Shown here: in pieces, positions 54,182-63,146 of the stretch
Layout: each line of letters starts with the position of its first letter
Numbering within the stretch: the stretch's first letter is position 1
NCBI RefSeq assembly: GCF_900086595.1
Contig: NZ_LT575472.1
Span: forward strand, 965,046-1,029,045
Source: Clostridium nigeriense
Lineage (GTDB): Bacteria > Bacillota > Clostridia > Clostridiales > Clostridiaceae
Direction: 5' to 3'
DNA: 64,000 nucleotides
Notes under the pieces: model-generated
Databases searched by the model: none
What the model saw: the letters and a program-made list of their open reading frames with translations, nothing else
Told to the model about the DNA's origin: nothing
Program-made: the position numbers and the translations under genes

Positions 54182-54865
54182 TTACCTCATAACATAACCA
54201 ACAGAAAATACTGTTTCAATTATAGATGGTTCATTAGGATTGTCCAATTTACTTCTAAGTCTTCTTATATGAATATCTACAGTCCTTACATCACCATCAT
54301 AAGAAAATTCCCAAACATTATCTATTAATTGTTCTCTTGAAAAAACCTTATTTCTATTTTGAACAAAAAATTCTAGAAGATCATATTCTTTAGGCTTAAG
54401 TGAAATAGGTTTTTCATTTTTTAATACAGTTCTATTTTTAAAATTTATTTTAATATTTTGATTAATATTGATAAATTGATTATTTGTATTAGAAGCGGAT
54501 TTTTCAATTCTTCTAAAAACAGCTTTTATTCTACTTAATACTTCTTTAATATGAAAGGGCTTGGTTATATAATCATCAGCACCAAGTTCTAGGCCTAATA
54601 TTTTATCTACAACATCATTTTTAGCTGTTAGAATTATAATAGGAATAGAATAGTTAGTGTTAATTTCTTTACATAAATCAAATCCATTTCCATCTGGTAA
54701 ATTTAAATCAAGAAGAATTAAATCAGGTAAATTTATATTTAAGTAGTCCTTAGCTTCCTTTAAAGTGAACGCACTATAGGATATATATCCTTCAGATTTT
54801 AAAGTATGAAATAATATGTCATTTATAGATTTATCATCTTCAACAATTAATATTTCATTAGACAT
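54182..54865 (-). CDS. OmpR/PhoB-family response regulator
   Basis: A 227-aa transcription regulator. The receiver domain has EDDKSIND acidic residues near 8-10, the phosphoacceptor Asp in LILLDLNLPDGNGFD near residue 55, and the Lys of GADDYITKPF near 105. The C-terminal winged helix has LTPKEYDLLEFFVQN-like LKPKEYDLLEFF and VRTVDIHIRRLRSKL. AAAGGAGCTGATC precedes the ATG. It is cotranscribed with the kinase. Targets cannot be read from the window. Confidence 0.93.
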   Translation of the reverse strand: MSNEILIVEDDKSINDILFHTLKSEGYISYSAFTLKEAKDYLNINLPDLILLDLNLPDGNGFDLCKEINTNYSIPIIILTAKNDVVDKILGLELGADDYITKPFHIKEVLSRIKAVFRRIEKSASNTNNQFININQNIKINFKNRTVLKNEKPISLKPKEYDLLEFFVQNRNKVFSREQLIDNVWEFSYDGDVRTVDIHIRRLRSKLDNPNEPSIIETVFSVGYVMR

Positions 54866-54924
54866 ATGATCAGCTCCTTTGTTGGTATATTATTAATTAT
54901 ATGGTATATATTACAAAGTTAAAA

Positions 54925-54959
54925 GTAACAATAAAGAATTATTAATCCTTTATTGTTAC
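54925..54959 (-). terminator. Terminator after the lipoprotein pair
   Basis: Twelve-bp perfect arms (54925-54936 and 54948-54959), with an 11-base loop and TTTTAAC tail on the minus strand. Confidence 0.78.
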
Positions 54960-54966
54960 AAATGAC

Positions 54967-56043
54967 TTAAGGAGTATATTGTCTATAAATTGAGTAAGCT
55001 TTATTGTTTTTTAACTCAATCCAGAATAATGTCTCTCTTTGAGTTATTGGTTTACTTGAATCTATATTCAAATCTCTTATATCCATAGGATTTCTTAAAT
55101 CAATATAATTTTTAAAATCATTAAATGAAGCTGTTTCTGTTATAGAAGAATTAATTGGGGCAGGAGTATTATAGCCTAAATCTGTGAAATCATGATGCAA
55201 TAATTGAAAGCTACAATTACTTAATATTTCATAGGTAGTTATTTTAGCATAATTATTTCGAATATAGTAACCATCTGGAACATAAGGAGTACCATTTTCC
55301 GTGTAATCAATTTTTTCATTATCTTTTAGGGCCTCTTTTAAGGCATTTTCACCACGATAAAATTCAACCAAATCTACATCTATATAAGTTTTTCCATCAA
55401 TAGTATATATATCTTTTATACATCCAATTTGTTTATCATAAATAACCTCTGAAACAGTTAAAGTAACTTGGACTTTTCTTCCGTATTCTTCATTAAGTCC
55501 ATAATACTCAAAAGTTCCAGGTACAGTTGTATCAGCTTTTAAATAATCCCATTTTATAGGTAAGGATATTGATTTTCCATTTATTATTGTATTAACAGTT
55601 TTAGGAAAATAATACTCTGAATCTTGCTCAACTTTATCAGTAATTTTTATTATTTCAAGTTTAGAAGATATATCTTCAGCTATTTTTTTCATATTTTCAG
55701 TATCTATATTATTAGCAATAGCAATTTTAGTTATAAAGTAAGCATCGTCTAATCTATTAGCTTCTATATAAATATCTTTAATTTCTAAATATAAGTCTTT
55801 ATTAGATTTATCCAATTCAATAGCTTTATTATAGTAAGCCATTGCCTCATCATACATTTCATCTGAAAGAAGTTTAGTTCCATTATTAATAAGTTCATTA
55901 GCTTCATTTTCTTCTACTAAAATATCATCAGTTGTGTTTGTAGATAAAATGACATCTTTTGTTATAGTACCAGTACATGCAAATAGAGTAGTTGCTAAGA
56001 TAATAATTATAAATAGAAGTTGTAATTTCAGTATTTTTTTCAT
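54967..56043 (-). CDS. TPR lipoprotein with Ig-like region, copy 2
   Basis: A 358-aa lipoprotein: signal peptide with lipobox LFAC (Cys23), then a TPR-type helix pair (LLSDEMYDEAMAYYNKAIELDKSNKDLYLEIKDIYIEA) near residues 58-95, then a beta-rich region with SLPIKWDYLKADTTVPGTFEYYG resembling bacterial Ig-like domains, and a C-terminal part with YDKQIGCIKDIYTIDGKTYIDVDLVEFYRG. It is a clear paralogue of the next gene upstream, with the same order of domains. GGAGATTTAAT precedes the ATG. The function is unknown; it probably works at the outer membrane face. Confidence 0.75.
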   Translation of the reverse strand: MKKILKLQLLFIIIILATTLFACTGTITKDVILSTNTTDDILVEENEANELINNGTKLLSDEMYDEAMAYYNKAIELDKSNKDLYLEIKDIYIEANRLDDAYFITKIAIANNIDTENMKKIAEDISSKLEIIKITDKVEQDSEYYFPKTVNTIINGKSISLPIKWDYLKADTTVPGTFEYYGLNEEYGRKVQVTLTVSEVIYDKQIGCIKDIYTIDGKTYIDVDLVEFYRGENALKEALKDNEKIDYTENGTPYVPDGYYIRNNYAKITTYEILSNCSFQLLHHDFTDLGYNTPAPINSSITETASFNDFKNYIDLRNPMDIRDLNIDSSKPITQRETLFWIELKNNKAYSIYRQYTP

Positions 56044-56062
56044 TAATTAAATCTCCTTTCTT

Positions 56063-57085
56063 TTAAGGTAAAAACTGTTCGGTAATTTTAGAAATTGAAC
56101 CATTTTTTATATCTATCCAAACTAGAAGAATACGTGATTCATTAGTTTTAGTTTTGTTGAATACATTAAGAAACTCATCGTAAGAAACTTTAGAAACTAA
56201 ACCTCTATCGTAAGGATCATTAGGTGTAGTATTATATCCACATAATGAATATGAGGAATCTGAAGATACTTGGTAAGTGAATATAGAATCAGAATTATTT
56301 CTTATCCATACTGGATCAGGTAAAAAATACTCTCCATTTTCATCTATACCAGCTTTACCATCTTTAATAGCTTCTCTAAGGGCTTCTTCTCTACCTAAAT
56401 AGAATTCAACTAAGTCTATATCAATATAGATTTCACCATTTTTTTCATATAAGTTTTTCAGCCATCCAATTTGTTTATCATATACATTTTCTAATACTGT
56501 TAATTCAGCTACTATTTTTCTGCCATATTCATCGTTATAGCCTTCATAGGTGAGGGTACCTAGATTAGAAGTATCAACTTTTTCATTATCCCAAGTTATA
56601 GGGATAGTCATTGAATTATCTGATACATTTATAATTACTTGTTTAGGTAAAGCATAATTGTCATTTTGATAAACAGAATTTGATATTTTGATTACTTCAA
56701 ATTTAGATGATATTTCTTTTAGTATTATTTTCATATTATCAATATCAACATTATTAGATATTGCTGTTTTAATAATGGAGTAGGCATCATCCGCTTTATT
56801 CATTGAAAGATACTTATCTTTTATTCTTATATAGGTATCTTTATTTGATTTATCAAAATTAATAGCTCTGTTAAAGGCTTCTTTAGCTTCATCAAATTTA
56901 TTTTCATCTAGAAGTTTTTCTCCAGCGCTTATAGATTTTATTATTTCTTTTTCTTCAAGAGAAATTTCTTCTTTAGTATCTTCACTGACTGTAATTTTTT
57001 TAGAAGTATTACTACAAGATAAAAGAGTTAAAGAAGATAATATAATAAATAATAATAATAGATTTTTTATAATTCCTTTTTTCAT
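56063..57085 (-). CDS. TPR lipoprotein with Ig-like region, copy 1
   Basis: A 340-aa paralogue of the neighbouring lipoprotein, first in the pair. Lipobox LLSC (Cys24), TPR-like segment KLLDENKFDEAKEAFNRAINFDKSNKDTYIRIKDKYL, the Ig-like segment TIPITWDNEKVDTSNLGTLTYEGYNDEYGRK, and YDKQIGWLKNLYEKNGEIYIDIDLVEFYLG. GGAGGTATAAA precedes the ATG. The 19-base gap to the second copy indicates one operon arising from tandem duplication. Its terminator separates it from the downstream two-component genes. Confidence 0.75.
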   Translation of the reverse strand: MKKGIIKNLLLLFIILSSLTLLSCSNTSKKITVSEDTKEEISLEEKEIIKSISAGEKLLDENKFDEAKEAFNRAINFDKSNKDTYIRIKDKYLSMNKADDAYSIIKTAISNNVDIDNMKIILKEISSKFEVIKISNSVYQNDNYALPKQVIINVSDNSMTIPITWDNEKVDTSNLGTLTYEGYNDEYGRKIVAELTVLENVYDKQIGWLKNLYEKNGEIYIDIDLVEFYLGREEALREAIKDGKAGIDENGEYFLPDPVWIRNNSDSIFTYQVSSDSSYSLCGYNTTPNDPYDRGLVSKVSYDEFLNVFNKTKTNESRILLVWIDIKNGSISKITEQFLP

Positions 57086-57244
57086 TTTTATACCTCCTGT
57101 ATTTCTATAATTTAATAATACTCTGAAGAAATTTCTAAAGATAACGATGATATTTCCAACTTATTTCCAAGATGAGTTCTATTCAGAAAGGTTATAGGGT
57201 AGCCGATATTATAATTAATATAGAAGACACTAAGAGGTGAGAAA

Positions 57245-59206
57245 ATGCCAGGAATATTTAATATAGGGAATACCTATAATGTAAATAATAAAAGAATATC
57301 TAGTAAGCTAACTTTTGATACTGGTGAAAAGTTTTCAGGAAAGGTAATTAAAAAAGAAGGTAGTAATGAAGCTACTATCCGTTTAATAGATGGGTGGGAA
57401 TTTCAAGCTGAAGTAGATGGAGACTTAGACTCTTTAGGAAAAGGTCTTACAAGATTTCAAGTTGAAGGATTTGAAAATGGAAAGTTAAAGTTAAAGATAA
57501 TAGGTGAAAAAGTTAAGGGTGATGAATTAAATCAAGGGGATTTTAATGAAATTATTCTTAAAGAAGGTTTAAGTAAAGAAGATATTAATTTGCTGAAAGA
57601 TATGGTTAAATTTAATATCCCTCTTACTAAAGAAAATATAAGAGAAATTAAAGGGTTAATTCAGTTTTTAAATAAGATTAATGAAAATCCAAATGAAGTT
57701 AAAGAATTTATTTCTAAATATCTATTAAGTAAAGGAATAGGGGAAAGCACTTTAGAAGGAAATAAGATAAACAATATTTTAAAGGACTTCTTTGTTGAAT
57801 TTAAGACTTTATCAAAGGAAGATTTATTATTATTTTTTGAAAATAATATTGAATTAAATAAAGAAAATATTAAAGGTTTTAATACAATGTTTAAAACTGA
57901 AAATAGTATTATAAAACTAATTAATGATCTTTCAACTGCTATACCACAGTTAAAAACATCAATTTCAGAAGGTGGAGATAATGTAGTTGAGCAGCTAAAA
58001 AATAATATTAATTCAAAAGAAGTAGAAGGAAATATAAATAAGATTATTAAGGAAGAAAACAATATTCAGGATGGAAATTTAGGAAATAGAATTGGAAGTG
58101 GAGCATATCAAAAAAATGAAGGAAATTCAAAAGTTAGTTTACTTTCTATTTTAAAGTCTATATCAGGGCAAACAGAAGATTATATTAATGTTGGGTTAAA
58201 GGATATATTATTAAATAGAAGAACTGAATTTACTAGTAGTGAGTTTGATAGAACTTTCAATAGGATAAACAAGCTAAAGCCTGAGGAATTTATAAAAAGT
58301 CTAAAGGCTGTTATTTCAGAATTTAAAGAAATAGGGGAGTTACCTATAGATAACGATTTAGGACAGTATGTAAATAAGGTTAATAATGAATCTTTAGGTA
58401 TAACAGAAACATTAAAGTTTACTAAAGGAGAACTAGAAGTATTACTGTCAAAGCTTATGGGAAAAGGAATAAACTTAACTGAAGATGAGTTTGGTAAGTT
58501 AAAAGACGGAATAAATTTGAAGTATCAAGAAGTTATTGATAAAGAAAGTCCATTAAAGGATATCTTACAATCAGATAAAATAGATATTATGAAGGAAAGT
58601 ATAAGTGAAAATATTAAGGAAATGACAAATTTAAAAAGTACTATTGAAGATTTGCCTACAAAAGAAATTATAAAAAATTCTATCAATAAAACTGGGGAAG
58701 CAAGTAAAGAAATACTGAAGGATTTATTAGTTAGTATAAAAAGTGAAGGTATTACATCTGAAAAGATAGTAGATGTTTTAAAAAATAATATAAATGAAAT
58801 TAAGCTATTTAATAAAGTAAGTTCTGAATATTATTATGCGGATATTCCAATTAATATAAAAGAAAGAGAGTATCCTTGTAAAATTATTGTTAAAGATAAA
58901 AGAGAAGATGGAAAGAAAATAGATAGTAAAAATTTAAAGATGGTAATAACTATAGATACAAAAAATTTAGGTACAGTAGATGGATATATGAAAGTTTTAG
59001 ATAAAAAAATAGATATAGATTTAAAATGTGAGGATGGCTATGTTAAAATAGTAGATATGGCAAAAAATAAATTAGTATCTAGCATTGAAAATATGGGGTT
59101 TATAGTAGATGTGAAGGTGTCTAAAAAAGAGGAAGAAGTATCACTAACTACATGTAGAGATTTCTTTAATTCTGGTTTTGGAGTTTCTATAGATAGGAGG
59201 GTATAG
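57245..59206 (+). CDS. FliK-like hook-length-control-type protein (YlqG-like)
   Basis: A 653-aa mostly helical, Lys/Glu/Asn-rich protein without a signal peptide. Residues 25-90 form a small beta domain (FSGKVIKKEGSNEATIRLIDGWEFQA). The C-terminal 110 residues (VITIDTKNLGTVDGYMKVLDKKIDIDLKCED) match the FliK/type III substrate-switch domain. It is followed 25 bases later by an FlhB-C-like gene, the same pairing as ylqG-ylqH in Bacillus subtilis. No other flagellar gene is in the window. GAGGTGAGAAA precedes the ATG. Its role outside flagella is unknown. Confidence 0.72.
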   Translation: MPGIFNIGNTYNVNNKRISSKLTFDTGEKFSGKVIKKEGSNEATIRLIDGWEFQAEVDGDLDSLGKGLTRFQVEGFENGKLKLKIIGEKVKGDELNQGDFNEIILKEGLSKEDINLLKDMVKFNIPLTKENIREIKGLIQFLNKINENPNEVKEFISKYLLSKGIGESTLEGNKINNILKDFFVEFKTLSKEDLLLFFENNIELNKENIKGFNTMFKTENSIIKLINDLSTAIPQLKTSISEGGDNVVEQLKNNINSKEVEGNINKIIKEENNIQDGNLGNRIGSGAYQKNEGNSKVSLLSILKSISGQTEDYINVGLKDILLNRRTEFTSSEFDRTFNRINKLKPEEFIKSLKAVISEFKEIGELPIDNDLGQYVNKVNNESLGITETLKFTKGELEVLLSKLMGKGINLTEDEFGKLKDGINLKYQEVIDKESPLKDILQSDKIDIMKESISENIKEMTNLKSTIEDLPTKEIIKNSINKTGEASKEILKDLLVSIKSEGITSEKIVDVLKNNINEIKLFNKVSSEYYYADIPINIKEREYPCKIIVKDKREDGKKIDSKNLKMVITIDTKNLGTVDGYMKVLDKKIDIDLKCEDGYVKIVDMAKNKLVSSIENMGFIVDVKVSKKEEEVSLTTCRDFFNSGFGVSIDRRV

Positions 59207-59231
59207 TCTTTTATAATAGGAGGAAAAAATT

Positions 59232-59495
59232 ATGAAGGGAAGAAAGAAAGCTGCTGCCTTGAAATATCAAGAAAATTTAGTGGCTCCTGTAATTACTGCT
59301 AGTGGAATGGGACATATTGCCGATAAAATTATTGAAAAAGCAGAAGAAAATGATGTGCCGATAGTGTATAATAAGGAATTGACAGATTTGCTTTGTAATG
59401 TAGATATTGGGGAATATATTCCAGGAGATCTTTATGAAGCAGTAGCACATATTATTGCATATGTAACAGATTTAGATAGAATAATAGAAAGGTGA
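59232..59495 (+). CDS. FlhB C-terminal-domain-like protein (YlqH-like)
   Basis: An 87-aa protein equal to the cytosolic C-terminal domain of FlhB/EscU export switches: KAAALKYQENLVAPVITASGMGHIADKIIEKAEENDVPIVYNKELTDLLCNVDIGEYIP, then the final helix. It lacks the membrane part and starts after the point where the autocleaved Asn-Pro-Thr-His site would be. AGGAGGAAAAATT precedes the ATG. It is co-transcribed with the FliK-like gene and the next phosphoesterase gene. Confidence 0.82.
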   Translation: MKGRKKAAALKYQENLVAPVITASGMGHIADKIIEKAEENDVPIVYNKELTDLLCNVDIGEYIPGDLYEAVAHIIAYVTDLDRIIER

Positions 59496-59504
59496 GTAGG
59501 TTTA

Positions 59505-60194
59505 ATGGCTTTATACGCTATTTCAGATCTTCATCTTGCTTTTACAACAGATAAACCAATGGATATTTTTGGAGAAAAGTGGCTTAGGCATGATGAAAAG
59601 ATTAAGGAAAACTGGATTAACAAGATTAACGAAGAAGATACAGTTCTTATAGCTGGAGATATATCTTGGTCAATGAAGGCAAGTGACAGTAAAGGCGATT
59701 TAGATTGGATAGATAACTTGCCAGGTAAAAAGATAATTTCTAAGGGGAATCATGATTATTGGTGGAGTGGTATATCTAAGCTAAATAGGATGTATGAAAA
59801 TACTAAATTCCTTCAAAACAATTTTTACACCTATAAAGATTATGCTATTTGTGGTTCAAGAGGATGGATACTTGAGGGAACGGATAGATTTACAGAAAAA
59901 GATAAAAAAATATTTAATAGAGAGATTATAAGACTTAAATTATCTTTAGATAAAGCAAAAGAAGCTGGATATAATAAGTTTATAGTTATGATTCATTATC
60001 CTCCAATAAATGAGAAAAGAGAAGTTTCAGCTTTTACGGAGATATTTAAAGAATATGGAGTTGAAAAAGTCATTTATGGACATCTTCATGGGCCATCATT
60101 GTTAACAGCCGTTAATGGGGTAGAGGATAACATTGAATATATTATAACTTCTTGTGACTACTTAAATTTTGATCCTATAAAAATATTAGAATAA
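59505..60194 (+). CDS. Calcineurin-like metallophosphoesterase
   Basis: A 229-aa cytosolic metallophosphoesterase. Metal-binding motifs are ISDLHL at residues 5-10, LIAGDISW, SKGNHDYWW and VMIHYPP, with YGHLHG near the end. All five family motifs are intact. The WSMKASDSKGDLDWIDNLPGKKI region is typical of a conserved Firmicute clade with no proven substrate. It begins 10 bases after the FlhB-C-like gene, so it belongs to that operon. Confidence 0.88.
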   Translation: MALYAISDLHLAFTTDKPMDIFGEKWLRHDEKIKENWINKINEEDTVLIAGDISWSMKASDSKGDLDWIDNLPGKKIISKGNHDYWWSGISKLNRMYENTKFLQNNFYTYKDYAICGSRGWILEGTDRFTEKDKKIFNREIIRLKLSLDKAKEAGYNKFIVMIHYPPINEKREVSAFTEIFKEYGVEKVIYGHLHGPSLLTAVNGVEDNIEYIITSCDYLNFDPIKILE

Positions 60195-60196
60195 CT

Positions 60197-60243
60197 AAAA
60201 AGTGAAGTTTACACAAAAAATAGAGTGTAAAGTTCACTTTTTT
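60197..60243 (+). terminator. Terminator after the phosphoesterase gene
   Basis: A long stem (AAAAGTGAA plus TTACAC, pairing with GTGTAA and TTCACTTTT around a 2x2 internal loop), followed by T's. Confidence 0.82.
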
Positions 60244-60295
60244 ATTTGACTTGCTAAAAAATTCACAAAATTTTGATAAAAAACTTCAGTAGTTA

Positions 60296-60323
60296 TTGAC
60301 AATCAATATCAATTGGTTATAAT
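60296..60323 (+). promoter_or_regulatory. feoA promoter with overlapping Fur box
   Basis: TTGACA (60296-60301), a 16-base spacer and TATAAT (60318-60323). The 15-base TGACAATCAATATCA (60297-60311) matches the 7-1-7 Fur site TGATAATNATTATCA at 12 of 14 defined positions and covers the -35 box, as expected for iron-dependent repression. Confidence 0.8.
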
Positions 60324-60356
60324 TGTATATAGAAAACCATGTAAGGGGGAGTATAT

Positions 60357-60578
60357 GTGAATATATACGGAATGAAAGTAGGAGAATCTGGAACTGTAAA
60401 AGAAGTACTAGGAGATCCTAAATTGGCAAAGAGATTAAAGGCCTTAGGATGTGTAAAGGGGACACAAGTTAAGGTGAAGTTAGTTGCTCCACTTGGAGAT
60501 CCTATATTAATAACTTTTAGAGGTTTTGATTTAGCAATTAGAAAAAATGATGCAAAGAATATTTATTTAAATGTTTAA
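60357..60578 (+). CDS. feoA: Ferrous iron transport protein FeoA
   Basis: A 73-aa SH3-like cytosolic protein that supports FeoB. It has MKVGESGTVKEVLGDPKLAKRLKALGCVKGTQVKVKLVAPLGDPI, the usual FeoA core. It starts at a GTG with AAGGGGGAG 6 bases upstream; no ATG fits. It is followed 12 bases later by feoB. A Fur-box promoter lies just upstream. The length is normal. Confidence 0.92.
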   Translation: MNIYGMKVGESGTVKEVLGDPKLAKRLKALGCVKGTQVKVKLVAPLGDPILITFRGFDLAIRKNDAKNIYLNV

Positions 60579-60590
60579 GGAGTGGGGAGT

Positions 60591-62465
60591 ATGATAAATG
60601 TAGCACTAGTTGGTAATCCTAATACAGGAAAAACTACTGTTTTCAATGCATTAACTGGATCTAAGCAATATGTAGGAAATTGGCCAGGAGTAACTATAGA
60701 TAAGAAATATGGATTTATCAATAAAGATATAACAATAGTTGATTTGCCAGGAATATATGCAATGGACACATATTCAAATGAAGAAAAAATATCAAGAACT
60801 TATTTAGAAAATGAAGATGTTGATGTAATAATAAATGTAGTGGATGCTACGAATTTAGAGAGAAATTTATACCTTACAACTCAATTAATGCAATTTAATA
60901 AACCTATACTAGTATTTTTAAATATGATGGATATAGTTAAAAAAAGAGGGATCAATCTAGATACAAAGGTTTTAGAGGAAAATCTAGGGGTAAAAATCTT
61001 ACCTATATCAGCTAAAAATAAAATTGGTCTAGCTAATATATCAGAAGTAATAAACAAATCTAAAGAAATTATTCCAAATTATAATATAAATTTTAAAAGT
61101 GAAAATGAGGCATATAGATATATTGATAATGTTATAAAAAAAGCATCTGAAGAAAAAGGAAAATCAAGATACATAGGAGAAGAAATAGATAAAATAGTTT
61201 TAAATCCAATTTTAGCATATCCAGTATTTTTATTAGCATTGTTTTTAATATTCAAATTTACATTCAGTTGGTTCGGACAACCTTTAGCTGATGGATTAGA
61301 TGGATTTGTAGCGAATACTTTTACTCCATTTATAGAAGGTCTACTTGTAAATTCATCAGATTGGTTTAAATCACTTATAGTTGATGGAATAGTAGCCGGA
61401 GTTGGCGGGGTTATAGTTTTTTTCCCAATAGTATTCTCGCTTTTTATTGGTATATCATTCTTAGAGGATAGTGGATATATGTCAAGAGTTGCTTTCCTTA
61501 TGGATAGAATAATGAGAAAAATTGGATTGTCAGGAAAAGCATTTATTCCTATAATAATGGGATTTGGATGTTCAGCTCCTGCAATAATGGCTACTAGAAC
61601 TTTAGAGAGTGAAAAGGATAGAAAAATGACAGCATTATTAGCCCCACTTGTAACTTGTGGAGCAAGATTACCTGTATATGCTTTATTTGCATCAATATTC
61701 TTTGCTTCAAATCAAGAGTTTGTAGTTATGGGATTATATTTATTAGGAATTGTAGTTGCAATTTTAGTTGGATTGATATTTAAGAACACTTTATTTAAAA
61801 AGGATGAACAACCATTTATATTAGAACTTCCACAATATAAGTTACCAAGTTTTAAAGGTATTATTTTAAATGCTTGGGATAAATCAAAGGGATTTATTAT
61901 TAGAGCTGGAACACTAATATTTGCAGTTTCAATAGTAGTTTGGTTTTTAACTTATTTTAATATGAATGGTTTTACAGATGAAATAGACACAAGCTTTTTA
62001 GCTAGCCTTGGCGGATTTATATCGCCTATATTTAAGCCACTAGGATTTGGTGGATGGGAAGCTGGAGTATCAATACTTACTGGACTTGCAGCTAAGGAGG
62101 TTATAATTGGAACTATGGAAATAGTTTATGGAGATTTAGCCGTAGTTTTACCAACAATGTTTACAGCAATAACAGCATTAAGCTTTTTGGTTTTTGTATC
62201 ATTATATACTCCATGCTTTGCGGTTATAGGTGTTATGAAAAAAGAGTATGGAACAAAAATGATGTTCTTATCTGTTATTTATCAATTTGTATTAGCTTGG
62301 GTAGTAGCTTATTTCTTTAGGTTCATAGCAACACTTATTACAGGTGGAGTAACTCTTATTTATACATTAGAGTTTCTAACCTTTCTAGGAATAGTTACAC
62401 TTGGAATATTGATTTTAGTTAAATATTTCAATAAAGAAGAAGTTAGAGAAGTAGTACAATCTTAG
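60591..62465 (+). CDS. feoB: Ferrous iron transporter FeoB
   Basis: The inner membrane Fe(II) importer with an N-terminal G-protein domain: G1 GNPNTGKTT, G3 DLPGIYAM, G4 NMMD. A helical regulatory domain is followed by about eight to ten membrane helices, with FGCSAPAIMATRTLESEKDR and VTCGARLPVYALFA as the conserved gate and metal-path motifs. ATG 60591 is preferred over a GTG at 60582; AAGGAG lies 8 bases before it. At 624 aa it is slightly short for the family. No feoC is found downstream. A clear terminator follows. Confidence 0.94.
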   Translation: MINVALVGNPNTGKTTVFNALTGSKQYVGNWPGVTIDKKYGFINKDITIVDLPGIYAMDTYSNEEKISRTYLENEDVDVIINVVDATNLERNLYLTTQLMQFNKPILVFLNMMDIVKKRGINLDTKVLEENLGVKILPISAKNKIGLANISEVINKSKEIIPNYNINFKSENEAYRYIDNVIKKASEEKGKSRYIGEEIDKIVLNPILAYPVFLLALFLIFKFTFSWFGQPLADGLDGFVANTFTPFIEGLLVNSSDWFKSLIVDGIVAGVGGVIVFFPIVFSLFIGISFLEDSGYMSRVAFLMDRIMRKIGLSGKAFIPIIMGFGCSAPAIMATRTLESEKDRKMTALLAPLVTCGARLPVYALFASIFFASNQEFVVMGLYLLGIVVAILVGLIFKNTLFKKDEQPFILELPQYKLPSFKGIILNAWDKSKGFIIRAGTLIFAVSIVVWFLTYFNMNGFTDEIDTSFLASLGGFISPIFKPLGFGGWEAGVSILTGLAAKEVIIGTMEIVYGDLAVVLPTMFTAITALSFLVFVSLYTPCFAVIGVMKKEYGTKMMFLSVIYQFVLAWVVAYFFRFIATLITGGVTLIYTLEFLTFLGIVTLGILILVKYFNKEEVREVVQS

Positions 62466-62505
62466 TCAGGTGAATAATGAAGAGTTAAAAATAAAAAATT
62501 AATGT

Positions 62506-62537
62506 AAAAACTCAGCTTTTGCTGAGTTTTTATTTTT
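62506..62537 (+). terminator. Terminator after feoB
   Basis: AAAAACTCAGC, a TTTT loop and GCTGAGTTTTT, then ATTTTT. Confidence 0.9.
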
Positions 62538-62658
62538 AAAGTAGAAATCTTTAATAAAAGGATTTGTTGTGGTAAATATAGTAATTATATACAGTTTAAT
62601 GTATAATGAAAAGATAATGAGATCTTTTTGAGAATAGTAATTGAAGGAGAGGTTTAAG

Positions 62659-62853
62659 TTGAAGGAAATTAAGATTGAAGAATGTCCTTATTGTGGAGCT
62701 AAAGATTTCACTACAGGTCATCAATACGCTCAGGGGTGTGTTTATCCTGAATTATGGGGTCTTAGATTAGGAAGCCCAATTGAACATACAATATGTAAAG
62801 AATGTGGAAGCATAGTACATTCTAGAGTTATTAAACTAGAAAAATTTAAGTAA
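62659..62853 (+). CDS. Small zinc-ribbon protein (64 aa)
   Basis: A short cytosolic protein with CPYCGAKDFTTGHQYAQG and a second CKECGSIVHSRVI, two CxxC pairs forming a zinc ribbon. A TTG start at 62659 is chosen because GGAGAGG is 6 bases upstream; the TTG at 62641 would itself overlap the ribosome site. It resembles uncharacterised zinc-ribbon proteins sometimes loosely labelled TFIIB-like. Flanked by terminators, it is monocistronic. No function can be assigned. Confidence 0.78.
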   Translation: MKEIKIEECPYCGAKDFTTGHQYAQGCVYPELWGLRLGSPIEHTICKECGSIVHSRVIKLEKFK

Positions 62854-62873
62854 ATTAATAGTATTAATATATT

Positions 62874-62908
62874 AGAGAAAAAAATCATTTGATTTTTTTC
62901 TCTATTTT
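62874..62908 (+). terminator. Terminator after the zinc-ribbon gene
   Basis: A 14-bp perfect palindromic stem (62874-62887 and 62890-62903) with a T-rich tail. Confidence 0.8.
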
Positions 62909-63058
62909 ATTTTAGACTATGTTCTAAATAAAATTTAACTACTACTAGTTAATCTATATAATTAATTATACATAAATAGAAGTAAAATAAAAACATATTT
63001 TACAATTAATATATAATAAATAGTTAGAGAGAAGAGGTAAATTTTTAACGATTATCTA

Positions 63059-63087
63059 TTGAAAATTAATATCATTTGGGATATAAT
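63059..63087 (+). promoter_or_regulatory. Promoter with overlapping Fur-box-like site upstream of the ABC exporter
   Basis: TTGAAA (63059-63064), a 17-base spacer and TATAAT (63082-63087). TGAAAATTAATATCA (63060-63074) overlaps the -35 and matches the 7-1-7 Fur site at 12 of 14 positions. Confidence 0.72.
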
Positions 63088-63106
63088 ATCAATTGTTGTT
63101 ATCATA

Positions 63107-63121
63107 TGAAAATGAATATCA
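63107..63121 (+). promoter_or_regulatory. Second Fur-box-like site
   Basis: TGAAAATGAATATCA matches the same 7-1-7 Fur pattern at 12 of 14 positions. It lies 47 bases after the first site, in the early transcribed region. Confidence 0.6.
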
Positions 63122-63146
63122 GTATTTATATAAGGGGGAAGATATT

